Assembly (NCBI GenBank): GCA_017591395.1
Contig: WEDG01002906.1
Coordinates: 62,001-126,000 of the forward strand
Length of the DNA: 64,000 nucleotides
DNA from: Schistocephalus solidus
Taxonomy: Eukaryota; Platyhelminthes; Cestoda; Diphyllobothriidea; Diphyllobothriidae
Reading direction: 5' to 3'
Of the stretch, positions 50,201 through 59,150 are shown piece by piece. The position numbers were made by a program, and so were the translations under genes. Position 1 is the stretch's first letter. Every line of letters begins with the position of its first letter. The notes beneath the pieces were generated by a model. It was not told where the DNA came from. It ran no database searches and saw only the letters and a program-made list of their open reading frames with translations.

Positions 50201-53200
50201 GGTTCTAGTTGGAATCCGAAACGTCAGGCGAATAAAGGTCTCGCCTAGCGATCGCCTCTGCCTGTTCTCAATTCGTAGAGTTGCCGTATTCCATTATGAT
50301 ATTTGAATTAGGCTAAACAAGCAGTGGGTGAAATGCACGCATTTATACAACAAAACGCAACTATTTTTAGGCTAATTAACACGGTAATCATGTTTCAGTA
50401 CGCCTTTACTTTCTAGAGTTTGGCTAAGCTGTTTGGTCAAGGTTTCTTGAGTAGCTGAGATTGCTGCGGTTGCAGGAAGCAAGCAGAGAATAGTAGAGTT
50501 GTATAAACACACATAATTACTCATCGCTTAAACCCGAGGAAGACTCCCAAATCCGTCTGAAGCAGTGAATTGCACGTGCGGGATTTTTGCTAGCTTTTAT
50601 CATCCGAGAGTTCGTTTGACTTTCACGTGTAAAGTCACTGCGAGCGATGATAGGCATGCGTGCAGTCACTATTCTGACATTCACCACCAAGCGAAATCGA
50701 CTGCGTTCTTTTTGAGTCGTCTGTGAAAATAGAAATTGCCACGAAAATAAAGCGACTGTAATGCAACACCCGGACCCTCAGTTGGGAACCTGACAAGCCA
50801 CACGAGTTGGCAGGGCGATGCGTTGTGGGTAGAGCGCCAGGCCTGCTAGGAGAGCCAATCACTGTAAATTCTTGCTCAACGGGTGTCTTGGAAAGTTTTA
50901 ATCAAATACATATGTGGCGTTACGTTAAATTTCGAGGAGGGTAAATATTCCCGTGTCTTAACGCTAACATTAACCCTAAACGTAACCCTAAGCCTTACCT
51001 GTATCCTCAATATAATTTTCATAGAATTTAGCGCAAAAAACATGTATTCTGGGCGGTTCCTATTACCATGTCCAGTCTAGGCGGCCATACAACGCATTCT
51101 TATCAAAACCAATTTTGAAAAAAAATTAGATGACTCATGTCGGTACCCTGAGCTTTTTTGCTAATGGGCCGACAAGTTTCTTTTCTTGTAGCTGCACGCC
51201 ATCCGGGGGTTAAGAATAGCTCCGCCTGGTGTATCGTGTTCACCCATTTGTTGCGATTGACCAACGTCTAGGTCATATCAGAATGCGGCCCACGTTAATC
51301 GGAAGGCAAATATCACACGGGTGGGGGAGGAGAGGCTCATGCCACACAAGCCATCTACGCTCTAACCCAGCATCAGAACGCCTTGGAAAGTGGACTGCTG
51401 CCTGAGAGAGGGAAGAGCGAGCGAGATCGACTCCGGCACTCCATCCCAACGACGTCTCCGCGAATTTCCTAGCTAAAAACAATCTTACGTGCTCATAGAA
51501 GGGGATGAGGGGGGGGGTGGGGTGGGAAGAGACCTGTGTGACGTCTATTTCAATCTCCTTTCGAAGGACTCTTTCTTTACATGAATAGGAGTGCTCATCT
51601 GATTGAACATCGAGAAGAATGGAGATCAGGTTAAGTGCCCTGACCACAGCGGCTGAATCCGTATCAACATGTGTTGCCAACATACTGCTCCCTGTAGGTC
51701 TATTGCAGAAGCTAGAGTCATGGGCAGACCCTAACAATTATGATCTTCCGGCCAGGGCCAGTAGAGGGTAGAGAAGAAATCTATGATCTGCACAGACTGA
51801 ATGAAGAACAGATGGAAAGCAGTTGACAAGCAAATGAGTGGTGAACATCCGACGCTGCGGGGATGGTCATCCGAGGGTCATGAATGAGGGCATGGCCCGG
51901 CGGCCTGGGGACAATTTAGCCAGTTTGAGTAACTCTGATTGGTCGAACACTACCCAAAAGGCTCTTCGTTTCATATATTACCTAAATAGTCATTTTTTAC
52001 AGAATGTAGTTCTTGTAGACGCTTGGAAAGTAGCTCTTTTAAATTCCGGTCTCCAGCTGTGCCCCGTATATTTTGGAATCATGTTGCTGGATAATTAAGC
52101 TTACAAGTCTGCTTAGGAAGCCTTTGAGGAATGAAAACTAGTCCAGCTTTTCGGTTAACAGAAGTGAACAGGCAGTTTCCAGAGAGCAGCTCAGGAGGAG
52201 GGAATGCGATCGTAGAAACAAAAAGTTTACTGGCATGACGTTTCAGATTCTCGTTCGAACCCCTCATCAGAACCGGTTGCAGATAAGTTAAAAGGCATAA
52301 GGTGTGCAGTACGATTAGCCCGTACTGGTCACGTGACCATATGCGTGCTACAATTAGCCACTCTCGCGATCACAACAGGGGGTCGTAACTGATGCGAGTC
52401 GTTAATGGCTGCGATTTCAACATCTGTGTGGGATGTTGGCGTTATAATTATGCAGCCATTTGGCTCACTGTCATTAGACGCACTGGCCGCCCACGGCCTC
52501 CCCACGTGTCTGATTTCCCTGCTCAGGCAATGGCTCAGCACATAATATGGGAACGGGCGGTCGTTGCACTTGTTGATGGACTGTGAACACGAGAATCTTG
52601 AATTGAGTAGCTCGCGGCTCACGTAGTTTTCATCTCTTGAAAGGATGTCTTGAAAGTTGAAAATATGGCCATGTTCTGTCGAGTGAGCTGCAATCTGAGA
52701 GCTGACGTAAGTCTTCCTAACTACCGGTTCCTCCGGCGTAGTTTACATGTCCAGAAATGCATCAGATACACTAAACCACTCCAGACGTGTTTTGCCGTGG
52801 CAGTTTTTTTCGGCCTCATCACCAGCACCTGATGGTTGACTCTGGCCTGTGTGCAACCCCAAATCCCAGTGGAGTGAGAAGGCTGCTGACGGCTTCCTAG
52901 GCGCTTTTGACGTACAAAAGAGCTCGCAAAAATTTAGTACCGGCTGGATTTGGTCTCTCGTCTTATTTGTCTGTTCAGTGTGCGGCAAAGTTGCGCAGGT
53001 AGCCATTCGATCCCATTAGATAGCAAATCTGTTGTGGTATTGATCTGAAATTTCAGATTAACTCTCGCTTCCATTAAGCGTGAGTTCTGTAACATTACTG
53101 ATCGACCGGCATTGGAGAAGTGTGTACAAGATAACACACTGGCTTGCTTCTTGGGCCTCTCCCCATGCGCAAAGGGTAAACTCATCTCCATCTCACCTGA

Positions 53201-55618
53201 TCCGCCAAAGGTACTTCAGATTACGGGATGGCAGTCGACTGTTTCGGTATGGCCCTTTTTGCTTTAACTGGGGCTCAAAGCATGGGTTGCCTTCTCTTTT
53301 GATTTCGTGAGGTCTCCATTAATGGAAAGCGTGAAGAATTTCCTCACCGTGTCCCGAGCTTAATTTAAACGATGTGCGACTGAACTTTCCTCTCGGAATT
53401 CGTGTTCAATTCTTTACGCATGTAACACAGCAGTTTTCAATGTGCTTAGTTATTTTGTACAAACCCCGCGTTTGTTTTGTAAATAGGGCACAAAAAATTC
53501 ACACCATACTCAATGGAGGGCATATGCATGAAGAAAATAAGGCAACTGCATCCTAGCAATTAAACTCATGGAGTCCCCTAACACTACCTGCTCTCTGCTG
53601 AAAATCGATTCAATATAAGTAATTCTAGGAAGCAAACAGCATGAGAAGGCAAATTGTCTTATACACGCACAAATTCTCCAAATCTTGAATTTCTGTCTCC
53701 AAACGATTTTAACGTACGACGGACAATTGCACAAGCAGGTGAGAAGCATACTAAGAGGTTTATGGATTTGTGAACTCAGAGCCAGTAACATCAGTAACGT
53801 CCATTAACCAGTCACATTAACACTAGAGTATTTGCAAAACAATTGTTTTCAACTTCAATATGGAACCGTTGGCTCTCTTCCTTGTCAAATAAACAACTCA
53901 TGTCAGTTCTACGGGTTTCTGAGCTACTGATCCTAGATTCTCACAAAATTGCGAACTGAAAATCACGACGACCCCAACTATTCAACTCTGCTCACTCTGA
54001 CAGAGGAAATATCTTGCTTGTAGCCACGAAATAATCTTCATATAATTGAATTTTGACATTAACTGTGGGATTATTGTCCCTGTCAATCTTGACAAAAAAC
54101 CGTCTACTAACAACAGGACAGTAGTATCAAGTGTAGGTAATATTTTACCAACAAAATACAAAGGATCGATAATGTATTAGAAAATAAAATACAAAATGAA
54201 CCGGTTTTGTTGGCTAATTTGCCTTTATACTCAAGAGCTAGGAATGTCTGTTTACCAACAGCTATAGAATATGACGCCTATGGGAAGTACCGAAGAAGTG
54301 GATTTTAAACGAAGTCATAAAATTAATGAAATGCATTAGGAAGTTCCGGATTTGGAGTTAATAAAAATGCATTTGAATACTTTCGAATGCTAAGCGACTG
54401 AGCAATTTGCGCATAAACTTATAAGCGACCGTTTATATTATATAAATAGCCCAATTATACTTGCATTGAAACCATTAGTCTACAATTCGAAAAGCTGTTT
54501 CATCTAGTTTTTGTGGGTTTATCAGGTAAATTTGAGCTTTTAATTCGTCAGGAGACCCTATCATTGTCATGTGGTTTCATCTTTTTTAATGGTCATCGGT
54601 CAGTTTTCCGAACATAACGCGCTGATTTATAGCAAGAACTTTGTGGATTCATTAGCACTTACAACTTTAAGGATTAAAAGAGCACTGGAGAGGAATCTCG
54701 TTAGTCTCAACAGACTAATGGCATAGCTTTCCTGAACGCTACCTTAACGCTCAAAACAAACAATAATACACGTTTTTCGATCGTTTAGTTATAACCTGGA
54801 TCCATAACGAGATTTTACACTGTGATTATAGCTAAAGATTATGTTTTAAAAGGCTAAAATACCAAATTCCTAGAACGATGATAGACAAAATTGTGGTAAC
54901 GCCTTCGATACAAGATCTCATTAAGAATTGAGCTGAAGCAACAAAAATTACACTGGGACGTTGTATGAGTGTGTCCAATACATTCCCGGTGAAAGCCCGT
55001 TTATCTTATTTGACAATCTCTCTCCAGTCGCAAAAGTGAATATTGAAACCTTAGTCGAGCTGATGGCAAATTGCGTTCTCCTTAGCTGCATTGACCAGAG
55101 TGAAGGTGTTAACTAGCATCATCGGAGTGAGTTTAATAGTACAAAAGACAAACAGGCGATTGCTTTTAAATAGCGGGCATAATTGCTCACTGAGGCCCAG
55201 TTCTTGAAATCAATCAACATACCTCGGAGGAGCAGCAGAAGCAACAGACCAATGAGAAAACAAAGATGGCCAGAAGGCCCAGACCCGCGAATACTAGGCA
55301 AACCAGGAAGGTGACGATGAGTTGACCCTCACGGTTCGGATTCTCAATAGCCTTGGCGACCCCTTCCTGGCCTCCTCCCAGCTCCGTCGGCAGGGCCGCC
55401 AGCACGGCCAGGTCTGCCGCCGTCAGCTTTCCCCACACTATGTCCATCAAATTAGTACTCATTACGGAGGGATCCTGCTGGATGTCGAAGGAGGAGCCAC
55501 TGTGACCTTCGGTCGACCGCACGGGCTTCAGAAAAACATTCAGCAAACCGCCATTCTGATATTGCAGCATTGCGGCAAAGATCGCGGTTACACAGCCCAG
55601 GACTGTTGGTATGATCAT
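37954..55618 (-). CDS. prom: Prominin-like pentaspan membrane protein, complete eight-exon gene
   Basis: Model: join of 55618-55223, 49098-48754, 47607-47371, 44199-43752, 42915-42447, 41674-41554, 40509-40273, 38262-37954 on the minus strand, 2562 nt, 853 residues plus stop. Every junction is GT...AG and phases agree (0,0,0,1,2,0,0). Predicted layout: short signal-like N-terminus (1-18), TM1 about 100-124 followed by CCFCC, TM2 about 153-177, a 250-residue loop with Gln/Leu/Lys-rich coiled-coil stretches, TM3 about 431-458, TM4 about 492-520, a 300-residue loop, TM5 about 820-846, short C-tail. Vertebrate prominin-1 has 865 residues and the same spacing. Prominins are cholesterol-binding glycoproteins of plasma-membrane protrusions, microvilli and cilia; a role at the tegument or in ciliated cells would be a guess. 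Upstream non-coding exons are likely, since an acceptor (AG at 55631-55632) precedes the ATG. The introns contain PLE, SINE and telomere-like repeats but no break in the frame. Confidence 0.87.
38300..38592 (-). mobile_element. PLE 3' tail in prominin intron 7
   Basis: The reverse complement matches the 3' UTR of the PLE at 49311-50285: 'ttcagcggataactatcg', 'catgccggtcatcaaacga', 'gggggagccgttaattgccg'. It then has a decayed hammerhead-like block (38398-38352), AATAAAG and a 'gatcgcatctacttctt' end. It joins head-to-head with the next copy at about 38592. Confidence 0.75.
38593..38995 (+). mobile_element. PLE 3' part in prominin intron 7, inverted relative to its neighbour
   Basis: Matches 49750-50285 with a deletion of about 150 bp near 38880. 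It ends with a hammerhead-like block (38893-38935: TTGATGA, a stem GGGTTC/GAATCT, GAAACGTC), then AATAAAGC and a 'gatcgcatttacttcgcttcag' end at about 38990. The first core base is T instead of C and one extra G precedes GAAA, so it is probably inactive. Confidence 0.75.
39950..40075 (+). mobile_element. SINE fragment in prominin intron 7
   Basis: It begins with an A-box-like TGGCAGCATGGG (39953-39964) and ends with the SINE body 'gccgttccagtctcccttgtctttg' split over 40038-40063. The B box and middle part are lost or diverged. Confidence 0.5.
40273..40509 (-). CDS. prom: Prominin exon 7: second extracellular loop
   Basis: Phase 0 to 0, 79 codons, starting NSAEYLQKQTF and ending DSFKK before GTAAGC. 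It is helical with one Cys (HSTCST) that may pair within the loop. The acceptor AG lies at 40510-40511 after a pyrimidine-rich run. Confidence 0.82.
41554..41674 (-). CDS. prom: Prominin exon 6: second extracellular loop
   Basis: 121 nt. The first base completes the ATG Met codon split with exon 5. It encodes IFIDGVAGAKLGDIIPN and continues to ALNML before GTAAGC. The acceptor has a strong T run followed by CAG. Confidence 0.8.
42447..42915 (-). CDS. prom: Prominin exon 5: TM4 and start of second loop
   Basis: The two starting bases complete an Ala codon with exon 4. It contains CGGGGMFCICSGLLLLPVVL leading into TM4, then HAEVCPYI, matching the prominin TM4 exit (vertebrates have LICEPY at this place). 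A Cys (IGCDPQ) and possible N-glycosylation sites (ANSS, VNIS) follow. The donor is GTAAGT. Confidence 0.87.
43135..43440. repeat. Degenerate telomere-like repeat in prominin intron 4
   Basis: Between 43168 and 43390 the plus strand is filled with variants of TAACCC/TAAACC/TAACCT in a loose six-base rhythm. The flanks ('gtaaatgccg...' and 'gcgtcctgataagccggccata') resemble those of the copy at 50890-51095, so it looks like a dispersed family rather than a true telomere. Confidence 0.55.
43752..44199 (-). CDS. prom: Prominin exon 4: coiled-coil end of first loop and TM3
   Basis: Starts VTAFKKNFNP after TTTCTTAG. It carries a heptad-like stretch (KETNKQLQELKSKLDTVTKQ, then LQAMQEKV) and TM3 (AVLYLLCLPCLLAGSLFLIV and beyond), and ends phase 1 at AAG-G before GTATGG. 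Confidence 0.87.
45690..46390 (-). mobile_element. PLE 3' part with GIY-YIG endonuclease frame, intron 3
   Basis: The minus-strand frame 46270-45929 reads MPYIKDVSESTERIVVGLGV, then VVYHIPCQTCSLNYTRQTGR and RIHEHKLAVR. This is the PLE linker plus GIY-YIG domain, with Tyr and Arg of the active-site region kept and the G of GIY/YIG changed (YTRQTGR for YIGQTGR). A tail with AATAAAGCC and 'cttcttcttc' ends near 45690. The reverse transcriptase is missing. A second PLE subfamily, different from the 49-kb one. Confidence 0.8.
46391..47060 (+). mobile_element. PLE 3' part, inverted partner of the 45.7-46.4 kb copy
   Basis: Mirrors the neighbour: the linker region (46500-46620) is followed by a deletion that removes the Cys-rich YIG part, then RIIEHKFAVRW (46647-46680) and SQVAAHTYE. 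It ends with AATAAAGCC (46998-47006) and 'cttcttcttcc' at about 47040. Frames are broken. Confidence 0.78.
47371..47607 (-). CDS. prom: Prominin exon 3: first extracellular loop
   Basis: Phase 0 to 0, 79 codons, KSLPDEISTLVAALMTKFQV to KCATDSSQ, before GTATAC. The acceptor is TGTAG. It is helical, with a Cys that could pair with another loop Cys. Confidence 0.8.
48754..49098 (-). CDS. prom: Prominin exon 2: TM2 and start of first extracellular loop
   Basis: Phase 0 to 0, 115 codons. It begins DDRSLESSSS (cytoplasmic), then TM2 (LLTIVMTALLILGLAISIGY), and continues with an extracellular NSSS glycosylation site. The donor is GTATGT. The chosen acceptor AG (49099-49100) is the only one that keeps phase 0, though its pyrimidine tract is modest. 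Confidence 0.78.
49143..49310 (-). mobile_element. Short PLE 3' tail just upstream of prominin exon 2
   Basis: 3' UTR similar to the other PLEs, with a decayed hammerhead-like block (49208-49172: CTGATGT, a partial stem ending GAATCC, GAAACGTC) and an end 'cttcttctc' near 49150. It lies only about 45 bp from exon 2 and faces away from the next PLE. Confidence 0.7.
49311..50285 (+). mobile_element. PLE 3' part: linker, GIY-YIG endonuclease and tail
   Basis: 49319-49573 encodes the RT-endonuclease linker (RRVLRKNGYPRNFVN) in one frame. 49462-49683 gives the GIY-YIG core (SGAVYRIWCSCGQGNYVGET) in another frame, so there is a frameshift. Then SQVAAHL, the 3' UTR, a hammerhead-like block (50186-50228: TTGACGA, 6-bp stem GGGTTC/GAATCC, GAAACGTC) and AATAAAGG. 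The first core base is T, not C. The reverse transcriptase is missing. Confidence 0.82.
50890..51095. repeat. Second copy of the telomere-like dispersed repeat (prominin intron 1)
   Basis: 50960-51010 contains TAACATTAACCCTAAACG and further TAACCCTAAG variants. The flanks ('ggcggttcctattaccatgtccagtctaggcggccata' spread over 51050-51087) align loosely with those at 43390-43432. Confidence 0.5.
51273..51737 (-). other. Unrecognised 154-codon open frame in prominin intron 1
   Basis: The longest uninterrupted single frame outside the array and PLEs. It includes the string WHEPLLPHPCDICLPINVGR and a part opposite a G-rich run (51508-51527). It has no ATG with context, signal or domain that I know. 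It lies on the gene's own strand inside intron 1. It may be an old repeat-derived frame. Confidence 0.3.
52188..53190 (-). mobile_element. Decayed PLE with a core-intact hammerhead motif
   Basis: Near 53000 the minus strand resembles the linker 'aatggctacctgcgcaactt' of the 49-kb PLE. Near 52700 it reads SQIAAHSTEHGHIF, like the end of the GIY-YIG region (SQVAAHTYEMGHEF in the 46-kb copy). The 3' UTR runs to a hammerhead block (52275-52236) and ends 'gatcgcattccctcc' near 52190. Frames are broken. Confidence 0.72.
52236..52275 (-). ncRNA. Hammerhead-ribozyme-like motif with complete core
   Basis: In order on the minus strand: CTGATGAG (52270-52263), a stem-II candidate GGGTTC/GAATCT with loop GAACGA, GAAA, then CGTC. 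GAAACGTC contains the self-complementary ACGT, as in minimal hammerheads that work as dimers. Stem I pairing is weak by eye. PLEs are known to carry such motifs (family knowledge). Confidence 0.6.
53191..55222. other. Upstream half of prominin intron 1
   Basis: AT-rich intron. A plus-strand frame at 54960-55106 and short frames at 53374-53791 show no known family. Nothing else is seen. Confidence 0.5.
55223..55618 (-). CDS. prom: Prominin exon 1 (first coding exon): N-terminus and TM1
   Basis: ATG at 55618, 132 codons, ends GAG before GTATGT (phase 0). Residues 1-18 are hydrophobic (MIIPTVLGCVTAIFAAML) and may be a signal peptide. About 80 polar residues follow, then TM1 (LIVTFLVCLVFAGLGLLAIF) and the cytoplasmic Cys cluster CCFCC, as in prominins. 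The start is preceded by a likely acceptor TGTTTGCAG (exon from 55630), so at least one 5' UTR exon lies upstream. Confidence 0.85.
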
Positions 55619-55659
55619 TGTTATTGGCTACTGCAAACACAAGTTAAGAAAATTGTTCT

Positions 55660-56250
55660 ATTAAGATACTCGGATAAGTGGGAGATGTTGGGAGCTCTGC
55701 CGATTAGAAGCTACCTACAAACCTCGTTGGGGTTCAGGCGGTGGTTTTGTTGGTTGCCGGTTGCGCGGTTGGTTGAGGAACTGACGGGTTGATGTGATGG
55801 GTTCGGAGTTGATCTTGTCAGTGGTGCCGCTTCTGAACAGGACAAGGTGGGGCTGGTTTGCGTGGAATCGAGGTGCGAGGCGTCACGGCCGCTGACGACT
55901 TTTGGCGCGGGTATGGCTTAGGAAGGCGGGGGCGATTCGTTTTAAGCGTAAGGATGAACGTTTGACGCGGGTCATGGGAATGTGGCAAACCTGCGGTTTG
56001 CGGACGGCAAGCATAGGCCGGTATATGGTGTTTTATTATGCGTTGCTTTTGGGGTTAGGGTGCGTTCGAGATTTGAGGCAGACAGGTGACGGGTTTGGAC
56101 GGGTTAGCAGGTGTTTTGAGGCTAGAGTGGCGGACGTTGATGCGGGGCGTCGGTAGGCGCGAGGATTTAGGCTGATACCGGTGGAAATTGTTTGGTCGGG
56201 TTAGTGGGATTAGAATGCCGTAAAGGTAGCAGGCGTTAACGTGTTTCCCA
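55660..56250. other. GC-rich, G/T-skewed zone upstream of prominin exon 1
   Basis: The plus strand is rich in G and T and CpG-dense compared with the surrounding AT-rich DNA ('cgggttgatgtgatggg', 'gaggcgtcacggccgctg'). It may hold the promoter or first exon of the prominin gene. No core promoter element stands out. Frames here (55902-56156 +, 56055-56258 -) are not recognised. Confidence 0.35.
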
Positions 56251-59059
56251 AAGAACAAGTAACCGGCTGAACAACTACTGTCGACTGCTGCACTAACAAC
56301 GCTCTAAATGGGAGATCACTAGAAACGTTACGAAACCCAATTTTCACAAATTATGTGATTTATGGTGTTTAATTCTTTTCCCATTCAAGGCAAGCAACAT
56401 TGAAGATCACCTTGGCATCTGCCGACGACAAACGTGTTAGTATTATACATGTTCATTTGCCGAAAAGCCACCTGATGCCCGACATTGTTCACAGTAACGA
56501 CACCTACAACATCTGCAGCAGCTAAAACACCCCTCAAATCTGCTGGAGTCACAATTATCCGTTATAGTTCCGACCACAGCCCAACATATCGTGCTATAGT
56601 TTGTTGGAACTTTGCCCTCGGTACCACTCTTGCAAAAGTTCATTAATTTTATTTTTTCTGTTAAATACGTGTAACTAGAGTCAATAAATTGAAGTAAGAT
56701 TCATTATTCATCATCATTAGTCCTTTACAATAATATAAGGGAGGGTAGATTAACAAAAGTTTAAACATCCAAAAAAACTCAGCATCTGCGTTTACACCTC
56801 CGGCCAGGTCGCGTCACAGCGTCAAACTCGACTTTTTAAATGCCTACATGGTTATCATCGCCGAACTTAAGATTCATTACTCGCCCTGCTTCTGTGGGCC
56901 TGAATAATTCAGTCCATCCTGAAGTATAATAATTGAACAGGTTTTTAAATTTAAACGATGTAGATGAGGCCGTGAAAGGAGACAAACCTAGCCAGTTGGG
57001 TTCACTCTGTACATTCCATAAAATATTCAGTGGAAATGCGACATTTCTAGGAAAATTCAGAAGAATTTAAAAATGAAATTCACGGGAGCCAACAACGTGG
57101 GCTTCTATTACGTTAATTTTAAAACAAAATCTTACCTGGCATTAACGATTACGGCGGAAGCAGCTGAAAATTACCGTTCCGCCTATCGATATGTGAGCCC
57201 GAGGAGATTTTTTCTTTTTAAAAAAGCGCTTGCCTTCGGGGCAGGTGTGCACGAAGTACTTGCTCGGGAACTCGGAGTATCGACGTGGGTGGGGAAACTC
57301 AACGCTGCGTAAAGTACACCTGCTAGGACGAAATGCGTTGCCTCAACATAGGATTATCCGTTTTTAGGAATTCACACGAAATGAGGCTAAGAAGCACTAT
57401 GAGGACGCGACGTAGCCGTTCGGTTTCCTATATGCCAGTGGGCTAACGGATGTAGACAAGTACCTCAAGAAGCTCCACAGTAGCAGTACGCGCGGGGCTC
57501 CAAAACTATAAATACCAAAGAAGTTAAGGATCACTGAGCAGAACCGAAGCAGTCGCATACCTCTGCAGTTTCCTACCCAACAACCCTCATAAATAGAACC
57601 AAAGGCGATAGACCCATCCAACGTTTGCTGACATGATACCCGCTAAATGTGTAGCCCATTTTTTCTAGCAAGAATTACTATACACCGTAATGCTAGAAGA
57701 AGCATAGTTAAAATGAAAATCTAGTCTGAAATATCTACGAACTTGAGCAGATTCGTATACCTCAAACATACATGCCATTTAATAAGTTGTTTGACAAAAG
57801 GGGTTAGAAAAGTTTCTTGATCAACGAGCATCCCAGATGACCTGGCACTCGCTTTGTATAACACTGATAGCCTTAGCAGTTTGTTACAAAGAGGAGTATG
57901 GGAAAAACAGCATAACTCACCGTGCTGATAGAATGAAATAACGTCTATTCGAGCGATATTGTGAGTCTCATAAGGTGAATGAGGAAATATAGACGGTTCA
58001 CTGTATATGAAAGCTGTTTAAGCATGAAGCGCTTTCATTGGTCCGATAATTGCACAATTTTGCCATTCTATAGACCTCGCCTTATGCGCAGAGTCGGTTT
58101 CTGTACAGGTGATTCGATAGTGACATGTTGTTTAAACGTTTTTCCTACAACGCACCGGTAATTCCAGAGCTCAATAGACGAATTGTATTTCAACACGGAG
58201 TAGGAATTTCCAGTTTGATCCTCAAATTTTGCCATGTGAGGCTACGTAAACATGGTCAGCGCATTAATCAATAGAAGACCAGATTCCGTCATTTCAGTAG
58301 CGTGAAGGATACAAAATTTATTCACTAGAGGATATCTTAACGTAAGCGGCACTGCGGAACAGGTTCTGTAAGCTGCATGTTCCCGTGTCATTAAACCTTG
58401 ACATACTATTGCGCAAATTTTCGCCAACGTGGCTGAAAACGGATCACGTTTAACTGTCAGGAATTATAGCCTCATCCAACACAGCTGATTACAAACCTGT
58501 TGACCGTATTGCAGCAGCGGAATTAATCCTCGATCTGCTGAAAGCAAATTAGAAGTGAAATAACTTAAGAGGATACAAATACTCGTTTTTAGTACCAGAG
58601 CGGTGGTGATAGGTGTTTGAGGGGTGGAGAATTACAGTGGGTAATAAAAGGTGTATACAATTCTTCCGAAATTGCATGTGTTGTGCTTTCTTCGCTTTGG
58701 ATTTACGAAGTCGGTAGTTCACCTCTGTAACAAAGGCTCCACAAATTTGATAGCCAGAGCGAATAGCGGCTTGAAAGCTCCAGGATGCTTTCACTACCCA
58801 TTTCACCCGCATAGACTTTGGTAGATCCCCTTTGCTTCGACTCCGGTGTAAAAATGACAATGTTTTCCTCCTAAAATATTCGCGAATTGCGCACTTTTCC
58901 CTCGTCGAGCATAGAGCAAAACACGAGCCTGAGTTTTCTGGCTTTCTTGGTGTTGTACATGACCACCCGTTGTTTTTCCTTACGCCTCATAGGCCACGCG
59001 AAATACTCCTCAATGTCGAACCTGATACACTAAGAGAATACAAGGCAAACATTGACGTA
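56251..59059. other. Unannotated stretch with unrecognised short frames
   Basis: AT-rich. It contains a 66-codon Cys-rich frame (56643-56443 -, GCFSCCRCCRCRYCEQC), a 79-codon frame (57073-57312 +), a 74-codon frame (57621-57397 -) and a 103-codon Lys/Arg-rich frame (58860-58549 -). None has splice signals or a family match that I can support. Confidence 0.4.
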
Positions 59060-59150
59060 GTTCAGAAGAAGAGTCAGTCACTGGCACATGGTGTTCATTA
59101 GCCGGACGTTTCGGATACTCACTCAAACCCATCGTCAGACCTACCTGCAT
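59060..59150 (-). mobile_element. Element 3' tail with core-intact hammerhead motif
   Basis: The hammerhead core is complete on the minus strand: CTGACGA (59138-59132), a short stem GGGT/ATCC, GAAACGTC (59112-59105). It is followed by a tail ending 'actcttcttctga' near 59062, like the PLE tails. The body to the right (59270-59626 -, 118 codons) is not recognisable as PLE protein, so the element type is uncertain. Confidence 0.55.

Noticed and set aside
50815..50850. A-box-like GTTGTGGGTAGAGCG
   Set aside because: It resembles the SINE head, but no B box or SINE body follows, so it is too weak to call.
50960..51010. True telomere or chromosome-fusion site
   Set aside because: Repeats are too degenerate and short, and the flanks resemble those of a second interstitial copy at 43.2 kb.
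54960..55106. Plus-strand frame with YIPGESPFILFDNLS, faintly like GGVLLFDNVD at 37.9 kb
   Set aside because: Only a few residues agree, no splice site frames it, and it lies antisense in prominin intron 1.
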